36,319 nt of DNA, taken from assembly GCA_036557285.1 (NCBI GenBank), contig DATBHW010000001.1, positions 1 to 36,319 of the forward strand, given 5' to 3'. The position numbers and the translations under genes were made by a program. This DNA comes from Ktedonobacterales bacterium (GTDB taxonomy: Bacteria; Chloroflexota; Ktedonobacteria; Ktedonobacterales; DATBGS01). A model generated the notes under the pieces. The model was not told where the DNA came from, did no database searches, and saw only the letters and a list, made by a program, of their open reading frames with translations. Below are positions 23,187 through 31,996 of this stretch, piece after piece (position 1 is the stretch's first letter; each line of letters begins with the position of its first letter).

Positions 23187-24494
23187 GTGAGCCAGATGAT
23201 GGCTGCATCGCTCCTTGCTGTAAAGGAGCAGGGTGTGCGGTTTACTGGCCTCTGGCGGCATCCAGATTTTCTGAAGTTGTGGGCTGGGCAAACTATTTCG
23301 GCTTTTGGCTGGGTTTCGCTGCCCGTTGTTGCCATTCTGGCGCTGGAAGCGACGCCGCTTCAGGTGACGCTGCTGAGCCTGGCTGATCTCGCGCCTGGCC
23401 TGCTGATCGGACTCTTCGCGGGAGTCTGGGTAGACCGCCTACGCCGTCGCCCGATTTTGATTGTCACTGATGTGGGGCGCGCGCTGCTGCTGGGGACTGT
23501 TCCGGTGGCTGCGCTGTTGGGCCGCTTGCACATCGAGCAGCTTTATCTGGTGGCGCTGCTGGTGAGCATGCTGAGGGTCTTTTTTGATGTGGCCTACCGG
23601 GCGTATCTGCCCGCTCTGCTAGAGCGAGGGGATTTGCTGGAGGGCAATAGCAAGCTCCAGGCGAGCGGTTCAGTGGCAGAGTTCACCGTTTCCAGCTTGA
23701 GCGGTGTGCTGGTGCAGACGTTGACCGCGCCCATTGCTATCCTGGCGGATGCTGTGTCGTTTCTGGTGTCGGCGTTTTTCATTGCCATCATTCGCAAGCC
23801 AGAGGCGGCGCTGGCGCCAGCGGAGGACGAGCAGAATACCTGGCGCGAGATGACAGAAGGGCTGCGGCTGCTCGCCAGGGACCGGCTGCTGCGGGTGGTT
23901 GCTGTCACGACGGGCCTGTTTAACCTGTTCCGCGCTATGGTTGGTGTGGTGATTATGCTCTATGTCTTGCGTGAATTAGGTTTGCTGCCGGTGATTGTGT
24001 GGCCGCTTTTTGCGTTTGGGGGCATCAGCGCGTTTTTTGCCGCAGCGCTGGCCGGACGAATCACGCGCCGCCTGGGTGTGGGCCGGACATTGATTGGTGG
24101 CCTGTGTGTAAGCGGCACGGCGACGTTCTTCATTCCGCTGGCGGGCGGGCCGTTGGCGCTGATTGTTGTGCTGCTGGTTGGGCAGCAGTTGCTGGGCGAT
24201 GGCGCTGCTACGATCTATGAAATTAATCTGGTCAGTCTCGTCCAGTCTATTACACCTGATCGCTTTCAGGGGCGTGTCAATGGGAGTATTCGGCTCATGG
24301 AGTGGGGGGCAATGCTGGCTGGAACGTTCATTGGCGGTGTGCTGGGGCAGGCTGCTGGCTTGCGTCCGGTGCTTTTGGTGGCCGCCAGCGGCTGGCTGCT
24401 TTCAGGGGTATGGCTGCTGTTTTCGCCAGTGCGCAGGCTCCGCGAGTTACCGAGCGCCGCAGAGAAGGTCGGCGCGGCGGCGCTCGGTAGGTGA
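23187..24494 (+). CDS. MFS transporter (EntS/DHA3-like exporter)
   Basis: The 435-aa protein has about 12 membrane helices, and the loop between helices 2 and 3 carries the MFS motif A variant GVWVDRLRRRPILIVTD. The overall pattern (short N-terminus, RHPDFLKLWAGQTISAFG entry into helix 1) is that of the MFS_3/EntS group, which exports siderophores, macrolides or other drugs. GTG 23187 is preceded by AAGGA; ATGs at 23196 and 23199 are possible alternatives. It lies 36 bp after the broken SDR and may share its promoter. Confidence 0.85.
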   Translation: MSQMMAASLLAVKEQGVRFTGLWRHPDFLKLWAGQTISAFGWVSLPVVAILALEATPLQVTLLSLADLAPGLLIGLFAGVWVDRLRRRPILIVTDVGRALLLGTVPVAALLGRLHIEQLYLVALLVSMLRVFFDVAYRAYLPALLERGDLLEGNSKLQASGSVAEFTVSSLSGVLVQTLTAPIAILADAVSFLVSAFFIAIIRKPEAALAPAEDEQNTWREMTEGLRLLARDRLLRVVAVTTGLFNLFRAMVGVVIMLYVLRELGLLPVIVWPLFAFGGISAFFAAALAGRITRRLGVGRTLIGGLCVSGTATFFIPLAGGPLALIVVLLVGQQLLGDGAATIYEINLVSLVQSITPDRFQGRVNGSIRLMEWGAMLAGTFIGGVLGQAAGLRPVLLVAASGWLLSGVWLLFSPVRRLRELPSAAEKVGAAALGR

Positions 24495-24532
24495 TGTGTT
24501 CTACTTCGCAGGGCAAGTCTTCTTCAGCGCGG

Positions 24533-24844
24533 TCAGGCGCTCTGAATCTTGCTGACTATGCCAGCTTCTACCTTCTGGGCCATATCGCCAAGCTCCGGCT
24601 CGCCTCTGGCGGTGAAGAATTTGATGAGCGTGTTAAAAACGGTGACGGTTGCGGCAACGGCGGCCACTTTCCAGAGGTCTTGCCAGCTTATTGCTCCTTT
24701 GCTGAGGATAAGCTGGCCTGCTGCGAAGAGGGCGGAAGTGATGGCCGAGACGACCAGCCCTTGCGCAAACTTGAGGAACGCTCGCTCCTTGGGAGTCAAC
24801 GGGAGATGTTGGCGCGCGCGCCGATAGATGTCGAGGATGTTCAT
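24533..24844 (-). CDS. Hypothetical small membrane protein, holin-like layout
   Basis: The 103-aa product has an amphipathic N-terminus (LPLTPKERAFLKFAQG), two hydrophobic helices (about 28-46 and 56-74) and a charged C-terminal helix. The pattern resembles small phage-type holins, but no phage genes are near and similarity is only in layout. It is convergent with the MFS gene. Ribosome binding site is weak. Confidence 0.5.
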   Translation of the reverse strand: MNILDIYRRARQHLPLTPKERAFLKFAQGLVVSAITSALFAAGQLILSKGAISWQDLWKVAAVAATVTVFNTLIKFFTARGEPELGDMAQKVEAGIVSKIQSA

Positions 24845-24962
24845 GCCACTCTGCCTTTTTGGATACTAAAGATAAGAACATGACCTTCTGTAGAAAAGAA
24901 ACGTCAGGCGTTGATTTTTTGGTATATTGCTGCTGGCAGAGCGGTAGAAGGGAGAGATACCT

Positions 24963-25436
24963 ATGCCTGTGAGTGTATGCCCGGCGGCAGTGGTGGGCGC
25001 GTCGGTTGAAGAGGTCTGGGCGCTGCTGATGCAGCCAGAGACCTATGACCAGTGGTGGGATATGCACACGGAGCGCGTGACGCCGCCAGAGCCAGCGGCG
25101 CCCGGCCAGGTGGTGGCTGGCTGGAGCAAGGCGCTGGGCCGGAAGTGGGCGGTGAGCATGACGATTGAGATGCTAGATGCGCAGCAGCATCAGATACGGC
25201 TGAATACGAAGCTGCCGCTGGGGATTGGGGTGCAGAACCAGATTAGCTGCGCGAAGGTAAACGCGGCATCGTGCCGGGTGCAGTTTGGCTGAGACTTCAC
25301 GTTCCCTCCTGGATGGCGGGGCTGGCTTTTGGAGCGCCTGGGCGAAAAGCAGTATCATCGCGGCGTGGAGGATGCGCTGGACCGGCTGAAGCGCGCGGCG
25401 GAAGCAGCACATGCGCAGAAAGAAGCGCAACGCTAA
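24963..25436 (+). pseudogene. SRPBCC (polyketide-cyclase-like) protein with in-frame TGA
   Basis: The frame opens at ATG 24963 (GGGAG 9 nt upstream) with the SRPBCC start VGASVEEVWALLMQPETYDQWWD and runs to TGA at 25290 (codon 110). The same frame continues without a shift for 48 more codons, DFTFPPGWRGWLLERLG and then a long amphipathic helix, to TAA at 25434-25436. That is the C-terminal strand and helix expected of the fold, so a single nonsense change (from TGG, CGA or TGC) seems to have split a 157-aa protein. Lipid or polyketide binding is typical of the family. A 109-aa truncated product would lack the closing helix. Confidence 0.75.
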
Positions 25437-26222
25437 TCAGTCTGCGATGAGGAAGCGCAAGACCTCGCGCGCGAAGAGGTCGGGGACGGCGCTGATGGCG
25501 TTGTGCTGCTGCCCTGGCATGGTAACGACCTGGCTGTTGGGCAATGTGTTGTGCAAAGCGGCAACGGCGTCTTTCATATAGTATGGGCTGTCGCCGCCGA
25601 GCAGCAGTAAGGTGGGTGTCTTGAGCGCGCTGAAACGCTCCGGCTGGAAGCGGTAGCCTTGAATCTGGCGCAGTTCGCGGGGGATGGTATGGGCAGCGGC
25701 GACACGCCCAGGCCAGACGGGCAGATAGCTTACGAGTTCCATTTCCAGGGGCGAGAGATGAAGAAAATCTCTGAGAAAGGTAGTAATGACGCCCAGGCGA
25801 TCACCCCGCGCGAGAATGGACTCCAGGCCATCAATGGAGCCAGGAGGGTAGAAGTCCTGGCCGAGCGGGAAGGGCGGCTCATAGAGAATAAGTTTGCCCA
25901 GATGATCGCTGCGCAAGGCGGCTTCCATCAAGCAGAGCGCGCCATACGAATGGCCGAGGAGATGCGCAGGTTCCTCGATAGCAGCGAGGAGCGCCAGGAT
26001 GTCGCTGGCTTCATCCTGAAGAGAATAGGCTGCGGCGTCTCCGCTTCCGTTGCGCCCACGCCGATCAAGAGCATAGACGGTGAAGTGTTCGGCCAGGAGG
26101 CGCAGGATGGGGATCCAGCGGGCCTGGTCTTCAGCGGTGCCATGCGCCAGCACAAGCGGCAAGCCCTTGCCGCTGCGGCTGTAGGCGATTGAGACGCCAT
26201 CCCGCGATGAGACTCTCTCTAT
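25437..26222 (-). CDS. Alpha/beta hydrolase with apparent ATA start codon
   Basis: The product is an alpha/beta hydrolase with LVLAHGT (oxyanion strand), nucleophile elbow GHSYGA, an acid in LLLLGGDSPYY and a histidine in PGQQHN. The domain's first strands (RDGVSIAYSRSGKG) lie upstream of the first ordinary start (TTG 26162). The only stop-free upstream stretch begins after TAG 26235-26237. In it there is no ATG, GTG, TTG or CTG, but ATA at 26220-26222 sits 6 nt after a perfect GGAGG (26229-26233). This gives a 261-aa protein of normal size. Substrate unknown. A start-codon mutation with poor expression is the alternative. Confidence 0.75.
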   Translation of the reverse strand: MERVSSRDGVSIAYSRSGKGLPLVLAHGTAEDQARWIPILRLLAEHFTVYALDRRGRNGSGDAAAYSLQDEASDILALLAAIEEPAHLLGHSYGALCLMEAALRSDHLGKLILYEPPFPLGQDFYPPGSIDGLESILARGDRLGVITTFLRDFLHLSPLEMELVSYLPVWPGRVAAAHTIPRELRQIQGYRFQPERFSALKTPTLLLLGGDSPYYMKDAVAALHNTLPNSQVVTMPGQQHNAISAVPDLFAREVLRFLIAD

Positions 26223-26356
26223 TGGCTTCCTCCTCTAGCTCCCTAGCCAGCTTCTTTCTTGCCTCTCATTATACCAAATCGTCTTGAGTGCTTGGGGCTG
26301 CTATAGTGACAGCGTTCTGCTCGGAGGCGCAGCGCATAGGGCGCAGCAGCATTTGC

Positions 26357-26377
26357 AGCCAGGGACGGCGGCGCTGC
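26357..26377. repeat. REP-like half palindrome
   Basis: GCCAGGGACGGCGGCGCTGC matches the AGGGA-type core of the dispersed repeats. It lies in the 26223-26557 spacer, which otherwise holds only the PadR promoter and operator. Confidence 0.5.
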
Positions 26378-26428
26378 CCGCAAGAACGCGCCTCTTCAAG
26401 AAATGAGGCGCATGCCTTGCCCTTTCTC

Positions 26429-26477
26429 TTGACAAACTTCTTTTTTCCAGTTACTATATCTGTGACGGATATATCCG
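26429..26477 (+). promoter_or_regulatory. Promoter and palindromic operator of the PadR operon
   Basis: TTGACA (26429-26434), 17 nt, TACTAT (26452-26457), with a start expected near 26464. A perfect 12-bp palindrome CGGATATATCCG (26466-26477) sits just after it. The -35 and -10 hexamers are the same as those of the MarR operon promoter (1542-1570). The palindrome is the likely PadR operator. Confidence 0.7.
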
Positions 26478-26557
26478 CTGGCGCTATAGTGTGTTAACAG
26501 CGAGTGGGGGATGGCTCCGGCCACTGCTTCAGGAGAAGTTCAGGAGAAGATGAGGGT

Positions 26558-26938
26558 ATGTCAAACGACGATCAGCGCGCCCCCGAGGCGCTGCTGCCGC
26601 TTACTCCGACGGTTTTGCACATCCTCTTAGCCCTTGCCGATGGCGAGAAGCATGGCTATGCCATCATGCAGGAGGTCGAGGCGCGCACTGGGGGCGCGAT
26701 GCGTATGGGGCCAGGAACGCTCTATGGCTCGATTCAGCGCATGCTCAAAGATGGCCTGATTGTCGAAGCGCAGAAACGCAGCGAGTCTGTTCACGGCGAA
26801 GAGCGCAGGCGTTACTATCGCCTGACCGGCTTCGGGAGCCGCGTCTTGCAGGCCGAAGCTCATCGCCTGGAGCAACTGGTGCATATCGCGCAGAGCAAGC
26901 AGGTTCTTCCTGATTTTGGCACGACGGGAGGCGCGTAA
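26558..26938 (+). CDS. PadR family transcriptional regulator
   Basis: The 126-aa product has the PadR winged helix: LTPTVLHILLALADGEKHGYAIMQEVE, then the recognition stretch MGPGTLYGSIQRMLKDGLI and the wing RRRYYRLTGFG. A C-terminal helix provides the dimer contact. ATG 26558 is taken as start because the domain begins just after it, with AGGAG about 11 nt upstream; the open frame extends 18 codons further without homology. Its stop overlaps the next ATG (TAATG), so the downstream PP2C fusion gene is coupled to it. It probably represses the operon through the palindrome at 26466-26477. Confidence 0.87.
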   Translation: MSNDDQRAPEALLPLTPTVLHILLALADGEKHGYAIMQEVEARTGGAMRMGPGTLYGSIQRMLKDGLIVEAQKRSESVHGEERRRYYRLTGFGSRVLQAEAHRLEQLVHIAQSKQVLPDFGTTGGA

Positions 26939-27984
26939 TGGGCTATCCTCCCGCTGCCTTTTCCGAGCGCCTGTACCGGCTGCTCTTGCTCGCCTACCCC
27001 CGCGCCTTTCGTGAGGAGTATGCCTCTGAGATGGTTCTGGTCTTCCGTGATGCGTATTACGAGGCGTTGCGTCGGTGGGGAACGCTGGGAGCGATGCGCC
27101 TCTGGAGCGATGTATTCAGTGATTTCGTTAAAACGGTCTGTATCCAATGGGTCAGGAGTTGGGTGCAGCGTGACGGGCGCGATTTCGCGCTTGCCGGAAA
27201 GGAACAGTTGGCTATGACGGTGCAATTCAGGCTGGATGTTGGGCAGCGCACGGATATCGGGCGCAAGCGGGCGAACAATGAAGATCAGCTTATCTCAGTG
27301 ATACCAGAAGACCAACAGCTTTTGCAAGACAGGGGCGCGCTCTTTGTAGTTGCCGACGGCATGGGCGGCCATGATCTCGGCGATGTTGCCAGCGAGCTAA
27401 CCATTCAGCAGGTCAAGGACGCCTACTACCACGATCTCCAGGGCGATATTCCTACCGCCCTCCAGAATGCAGTCAAGCTGGCGAATATTGCCATCTGCCA
27501 GGCCAATGAGGCCAAGCAGGCGAAAGGTACCGATGGCTACGGCATGGGCGCCACCTGCGTTGCTGCCGTGCTGCACGATCAGATGCTTTACGCCGCCAAT
27601 GTTGGCGATAGCCGCGTCTATGTCCTGCACGACGGGCGCCTGCGCCAGGTCACGCGCGACCATTCGATTGTGGCGCAGATGGTCGAGCGCGGCGAGATTA
27701 CTCCTGCGCAGGTTCGCACGCACGAGAAGCGCAACCAGATTTATCGTTCGCTTGGCGAAAAGCCCGACCTTGAGGTTGATCTCTTCACCGAGCCAGTGCA
27801 GGAGGGCGATACACTTGTCCTTTGTACGGATGGTCTTTGGGAAATGCTGGAGGATGAAGAATTGCGAACCATCATCGAGCAATCCGGCCCCGAAGAGAGC
27901 GTGCAGCGCCTCATTGCCCGCGCCAACGAAGCGGGTGGGCCTGATAACGTCACGGCGATTGTGGTGCGCGTCTCGGCGGCGTAG
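26938..27984 (+). CDS. PP2C phosphatase fused to a PadR-operon N-terminal domain
   Basis: Residues 1-77 (ERLYRLLLLAYPRAFREEYASEMVLVFRDAYYEA) match the short N-terminal module of permeases usually encoded after PadR regulators. Residues 93-348 are instead a complete PP2C phosphatase: RANNEDQL, VVADGMGGH (D140), NVGDSRVYVL, CTDGLWE (D298) and GGPDNVTAIVV (D336). These aspartates bind the metal pair. No membrane helix is obvious. The phosphatase could act on PknB-type kinases such as the one at 4161-6674, which is inference. The fusion may come from an in-frame event replacing the permease body; the internal ATG at residue 93 is a possible second start. Confidence 0.88.
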   Translation: MGYPPAAFSERLYRLLLLAYPRAFREEYASEMVLVFRDAYYEALRRWGTLGAMRLWSDVFSDFVKTVCIQWVRSWVQRDGRDFALAGKEQLAMTVQFRLDVGQRTDIGRKRANNEDQLISVIPEDQQLLQDRGALFVVADGMGGHDLGDVASELTIQQVKDAYYHDLQGDIPTALQNAVKLANIAICQANEAKQAKGTDGYGMGATCVAAVLHDQMLYAANVGDSRVYVLHDGRLRQVTRDHSIVAQMVERGEITPAQVRTHEKRNQIYRSLGEKPDLEVDLFTEPVQEGDTLVLCTDGLWEMLEDEELRTIIEQSGPEESVQRLIARANEAGGPDNVTAIVVRVSAA

Positions 27985-27997
27985 ATTCCCCACCCCT

Positions 27998-28050
27998 GCC
28001 AGCAGGGACGCTGGCGCTACGGTTGGCCGCCAGGGATGGCGGCGGTACAC
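27998..28050. repeat. Two adjacent REP-like palindromes
   Basis: GCCAGCAGGGACGCTGGCGCTAC is followed by GGCCGCCAGGGATGGCGGCGGTAC. Both end in the GCTAC/GGTAC tail seen in the other copies, and both lie just past the phosphatase stop. Confidence 0.65.
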
Positions 28051-28053
28051 GCG

Positions 28054-28087
28054 GAAGCCGCCCCGGTTAGTTGGCCGGGGCGGCTTC
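28054..28087. terminator. Bidirectional hairpin between phosphatase and sufB genes
   Basis: A perfect 13-bp GC-rich stem (28054-28066 with 28075-28087; arm GAAGCCGCCCCGG) and an 8-nt loop lie between convergent genes. No long T-tract, but the position and stability fit a shared terminator. Confidence 0.7.
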
Positions 28088-28119
28088 GTGAAATTGACGG
28101 TTCTACTCACGATGGGGAA

Positions 28120-31100
28120 TTAGCCGACAGAGCCTTCCATCTCAAGCTGGATGAGGCGGTTGAGTTCGACGGCATACTCCATCGGGAGTTCCTTGGTGAT
28201 CGGCTCGATGAAGCCGTTGACGATCATCGAGTAGGCTTCGTTCTCGGAAAGGCCCCGGCTCATCAGGTAGAAAAGTTGCTCTTCGCCGACCTTGGAGACA
28301 GTAGCCTCGTGGCCGATTTCGACCTGGCTGTTTTCCAGGCGCATCGTCGGGTAGGTATCGGTGCGGGCCTCTTCGTCCAGCAGCAGGGCGTCGCAGCGCA
28401 CATTCGACTTGGAATGATGCGCGTTGGGGTTCACGCGGACAAGGCCGCGATAGGACGCCCGCCCCGTTCCCTTCGAGATGGACTTGGAGAGAATCTGCGA
28501 AGAGGTGTGCGGGGCCAGGTGCGTGACCTTCGCGCCCGCGTCCTGGTGCATGCCGTTGCCCGCGAAGGCGACGGAGAGGACTTCGCCGCGCGCGCCCGGC
28601 TCCATGAGCAAGACGGCAGGATACTTCATAGTCACCTTGGAGTTGTGGACAATGAAGCCTTGCGAGATGAAGTTGCCTGTGCCTTCGACCTCAATGTCCC
28701 AGGTGGGGACTTCGAGGGCCATTGGCTCGGAGACATCCACATCCATGATTTCGACGCTCTCAGGCAGTTCGATAGATGACCGGCCAACCTGGCGATTCAT
28801 CTGAAGCGTCGGCGCTTCCTGCTGCGCCTGCAAGCGCAGGGTTGCGCTTACATGCTGGCAAAGCCGGGGGTCGGCTGCAAAGACGAGGCGATAGGAGCCG
28901 TGCGCCATGCAGGTGACGCCCAGAATCTCGACCTGCCGGGGTTCAGCGAACTCGGTGTGCAGACGCGAGGTGATGCCCAACGTCACCAGCAGCGAGGCGA
29001 TGTCTTGCAGCAGTTCGCGGTTAGCCGACTTCAGGCTGAAGCGCCCACGAACGACGCAGCCGTCAGCATCAAGATAGCCCGCGATGAAGGCCAGCCGCTG
29101 CGATTCTGGCAGGGACCAGACCCACTGAGGGACGCGCTTGGTACGAGCGCTGCCAGTGAAGCCGTTGATCGTGAAGAACTCGGCCAGTTCTTTGTTGTTC
29201 CAGGCGAGATGCTGCCCATCGGCGCGCTGGGTGGGCGGGGCGTCTACTAGGGCTGTCATCGTTTCGACCAGCCGCCCACGCGCGCGATCAGCGGCGGGGG
29301 TGGAGAAGCCAACTTTGGCGTAGCGCACAACGCCTGCTGTTTGGGCAGGAGCCAGTTCAATGTTGCCGTCGCCGACCCAATAGCCGAAGAGCCACATCAG
29401 AGCCTCGGTTGTCTCTTGCGCCTGCGCCATACGAGAGGCCCGCGCGCGGGTCATCGTCAGCGCTGAAGCGTATTGGTTTTCGGAAGCGAACGTGGTCACG
29501 AGTTCGGGTACGCGCAGCCGATAGGGCGCGCCATAGTCAATGGAGGTGCGCGGGATGATCACCTCTTTGAGGTGATCGGCGCGCACATAGGCCAGGTGAT
29601 AGCGGCCCAACTTCTTTGCCGCTTCGGCGTCGTAGAGATACGAGAAGAAGGGGTGGTTCGCGGTGACGCGCAGCTTACGCTCGCCGACTGAGACGGTCTG
29701 CACAGGCTGGTAGCCAGAGAAGCGCTTGCCCTTGACAGCGCGGAAGCACAACTGCCCCGCCTGCTCGTCGTAGGACAGCACCTTCTCGCCAACTTCGAGG
29801 CGCTCGATGGGCTTGACGCCTTCAGGCGTCGTGACAGTTGAGCCTTCTGCCAGGCAGCCAAGATTGCCGTCCACCCATTCCATTGTCGCGTCGGCATAAG
29901 CCGCAGCGCGCTTGGTGACGAGGTTGTAAACGTTCTTCGACCAATTCTGGATGGTGGTATAGCGCACCCGCGCGCCCTTCTGAACGATGATTTCGACGAC
30001 GGCGCTGTGCAGGCTGTCGGAGGCGTAGGTAGGCGCCGTGCAGTTGTGCGAGACAACTCCCTCAGCCACATACGATTCATCCTCCTCAACCGAGAAGTTA
30101 TAGACCGTCGTGTCCATCTCCTCGATTTCGATAGCGCGAATCGGCATATAGAGGTACTTCTCGTCCAGGTAGAAGGGCGAGCCGCTTTGAGAGCCGTTTG
30201 GCGCGGGCTGCCCAACGATTTGACCAAACCGCTCGTTCCAGGGTGACGAGATGACGACCGCATAGATAGCCTGGCGAGGCACTTCGCGTTCCTGCCGATT
30301 CACTGATGCAGCCACACCCAGACGCAGCAGGGCGTCACGGAAGTTATGAGCCAGGTCTGGAGAAATGGTATTGTAGCGGAACATATTTTTCCGCTCGTCA
30401 TAGCTGCCATCTCCACACCAAGCGCCGCGCACCCATTCAGTCAGGTGCTTGAGGGGGGCGTTGCGGATGAAATCTGGCACACGCTTCTCATAAACGTCTG
30501 CTCCGAAGGTACGAGCAAACGCCCGCGCTGCCTCCGTTGAACAGACTACCAGCGTCTGTCCATTCTGGCGTGGTTTATTCTCGATAGGAAGCTTGCCGAA
30601 ATAGCGCTCGATCAGCGCGCGGGTATCTTCTAGGAAGACACGCTCATCCACATGGAATGAGAAAGAGAGGTAATGCTCATTATCAACATGCCCCTCGGCA
30701 TGGTAATAGCCCACCAGGCGGAAGAAATCTGGCTCCAGTGGGAGCCTGACCTCTTTAGCGACAGGCTCATGTCGGCCCCGGCCAATGGGAATAGTGAGAG
30801 AGTGATCGGTTTCGGTCAGCTTCTCTGGCTGGGGTACAGGTACGACGAGGTAATCACCTGGCTTCAGCAGCGAAACCGGTGCCCACTCTGGGGTAAAGGT
30901 TTCGTTGTGGTTACGCGCATACTTGCGCCGGGCGACAAGCAGGGGATGCTCTTCAGTGATATGCAGCGTTGTGTTATCGCCAAAGAAGCGCACATGATAG
31001 ATCATGCCCTGATAGGGGCGTGACATGGTGTGATAGACCTTGCGATAGCGCCCGTTGTGGGTCAGAACTGTATCGCCTTCTTGAATCTCTTCAATCGCCT

Positions 31101-31836
31101 TCGTGCCATCAGCGGTGCGCACAGACGCGCCCGCCAGGAAGCAGCCCTCGACATAATGCACATACGAGCCGGGGGCGGCGATAATCAGCGTGCGCTCGAA
31201 CTGGCCCATGTTCTGCGCGTTGATGCGGAAGTACGCTTGCAGCGGAATCTCTACCCGCACGCCTTCAGGTACGTAGACGAAGCTGCCGCCGCTCCAGACC
31301 GCGCTGTTGAGGGCCGCAAACTTGTTGTCGGTGTAGGGGATGATGGTCCCGAAGTACTGCTTCACGATGTCGGGATGCTCGCGCAGGGCGGTATCCATGT
31401 CGGTGAAGATGACACCCAGCTTCTCCAGGTCTTCGCGCACCTTATGATAGACGGCTTCGCTTTCGTACTGGGCGGTGACACCCGCGAGGAACTTGCGCTC
31501 GGCTTCCGGGATGCCCAGGCGATCAAAAGTCTCTTTGATCTCGGTGGGGACTTCTTCCCAGGTCTTGCCCTGAGCCTGCATCGGCTTGATGTAGTAGTAG
31601 ATGTCGTCGAAGTTGATCTCGGAAAGATCGGCGCCCCAGGTGGGCATAGGCCGCTTGAGGAAATGGTCCAGGCTCTTCAGGCGGAACTGGCGCATCCAGG
31701 CAGGCTCACCCTTCATCTCGGAGATTTGCTCGACAACCTGCTGGTCTAGCCCCTTCCGGGACTTGAAGACATAGTTTTCTGGCATAGAAAAGCCAGCGGC
31801 GTAACGCTCAAGTTCCGTTGTGACCAATTCAGACAT
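28120..31836 (-). CDS. sufB: SufB Fe-S cluster scaffold protein with two inteins
   Basis: The 1238-aa precursor splits into SufB exteins 1-231, 599-660 and 1066-1238, which join to a normal 466-aa SufB, with inteins at 232-598 and 661-1065. SufB with SufC and SufD builds and transfers iron-sulfur clusters in the cytoplasm. The extein sequence is highly conserved ([38 protein letters not shown]) with no breaks, so the gene should be functional after splicing. ATG 31836 has AAGGAG 9 nt upstream; an open extension of 17 codons lacks homology. No sufC, sufD or sufS is in the window, so sufB is separated from its usual operon partners here. Confidence 0.95.
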   Translation of the reverse strand: MSELVTTELERYAAGFSMPENYVFKSRKGLDQQVVEQISEMKGEPAWMRQFRLKSLDHFLKRPMPTWGADLSEINFDDIYYYIKPMQAQGKTWEEVPTEIKETFDRLGIPEAERKFLAGVTAQYESEAVYHKVREDLEKLGVIFTDMDTALREHPDIVKQYFGTIIPYTDNKFAALNSAVWSGGSFVYVPEGVRVEIPLQAYFRINAQNMGQFERTLIIAAPGSYVHYVEGCFLAGASVRTADGTKAIEEIQEGDTVLTHNGRYRKVYHTMSRPYQGMIYHVRFFGDNTTLHITEEHPLLVARRKYARNHNETFTPEWAPVSLLKPGDYLVVPVPQPEKLTETDHSLTIPIGRGRHEPVAKEVRLPLEPDFFRLVGYYHAEGHVDNEHYLSFSFHVDERVFLEDTRALIERYFGKLPIENKPRQNGQTLVVCSTEAARAFARTFGADVYEKRVPDFIRNAPLKHLTEWVRGAWCGDGSYDERKNMFRYNTISPDLAHNFRDALLRLGVAASVNRQEREVPRQAIYAVVISSPWNERFGQIVGQPAPNGSQSGSPFYLDEKYLYMPIRAIEIEEMDTTVYNFSVEEDESYVAEGVVSHNCTAPTYASDSLHSAVVEIIVQKGARVRYTTIQNWSKNVYNLVTKRAAAYADATMEWVDGNLGCLAEGSTVTTPEGVKPIERLEVGEKVLSYDEQAGQLCFRAVKGKRFSGYQPVQTVSVGERKLRVTANHPFFSYLYDAEAAKKLGRYHLAYVRADHLKEVIIPRTSIDYGAPYRLRVPELVTTFASENQYASALTMTRARASRMAQAQETTEALMWLFGYWVGDGNIELAPAQTAGVVRYAKVGFSTPAADRARGRLVETMTALVDAPPTQRADGQHLAWNNKELAEFFTINGFTGSARTKRVPQWVWSLPESQRLAFIAGYLDADGCVVRGRFSLKSANRELLQDIASLLVTLGITSRLHTEFAEPRQVEILGVTCMAHGSYRLVFAADPRLCQHVSATLRLQAQQEAPTLQMNRQVGRSSIELPESVEIMDVDVSEPMALEVPTWDIEVEGTGNFISQGFIVHNSKVTMKYPAVLLMEPGARGEVLSVAFAGNGMHQDAGAKVTHLAPHTSSQILSKSISKGTGRASYRGLVRVNPNAHHSKSNVRCDALLLDEEARTDTYPTMRLENSQVEIGHEATVSKVGEEQLFYLMSRGLSENEAYSMIVNGFIEPITKELPMEYAVELNRLIQLEMEGSVG
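28642..29856 (-). other. SufB intein 2 (405 aa) with LAGLIDADG-type endonuclease
   Basis: It begins at Cys661 ([20 protein letters not shown]) and ends FIVHN before Ser1066, so the second nucleophile is Ser rather than Cys. Block B is VTANHPFFS. Dodecapeptides [11 protein letters not shown] and [11 protein letters not shown] keep both aspartates, which suggests an intact homing endonuclease. It interrupts SufB after WVDGNLG, 62 extein residues beyond the first intein. Sequence outside splicing motifs is unlike intein 1, so the two were gained separately. Confidence 0.93.
30043..31143 (-). other. SufB intein 1 (367 aa) with LAGLIDADG-type endonuclease
   Basis: It begins at Cys232 ([20 protein letters not shown], block A) and ends VVSHN before Cys599, giving a standard Cys...His-Asn/Cys splice site. 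Block B is ITEEHPLLV (a TxxH-like HPL). Two dodecapeptide motifs, [11 protein letters not shown] and [12 protein letters not shown], each keep an acidic residue, so the homing endonuclease may be active. It interrupts SufB after HYVEG. Confidence 0.93.
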
Positions 31837-31996
31837 AGAAGGTTGCTCCTTATTCCTGGTAATGCCGCCAATGAGCAGCAGCGGCACTGGTTAAATCTGA
31901 TGGTTTTAGTCGGATTTCATTGTGATTATATGACTTTCGCGCCTCCCTGTCAAGGGTGGCATCGGCGTATTCCCGTTCCCCCAGGGTCAGGCTTGC

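Noticed and set aside
25290-25292. Selenocysteine at the in-frame TGA
   Set aside because: SRPBCC proteins are not known selenoproteins, no convincing SECIS-like hairpin was seen just downstream, and no Sec genes are in the window. A nonsense change is simpler.
28642-31143. Free-standing homing endonuclease genes or a broken sufB
   Set aside because: The frame is uninterrupted and splice-junction residues are intact on both sides, so these are inteins.
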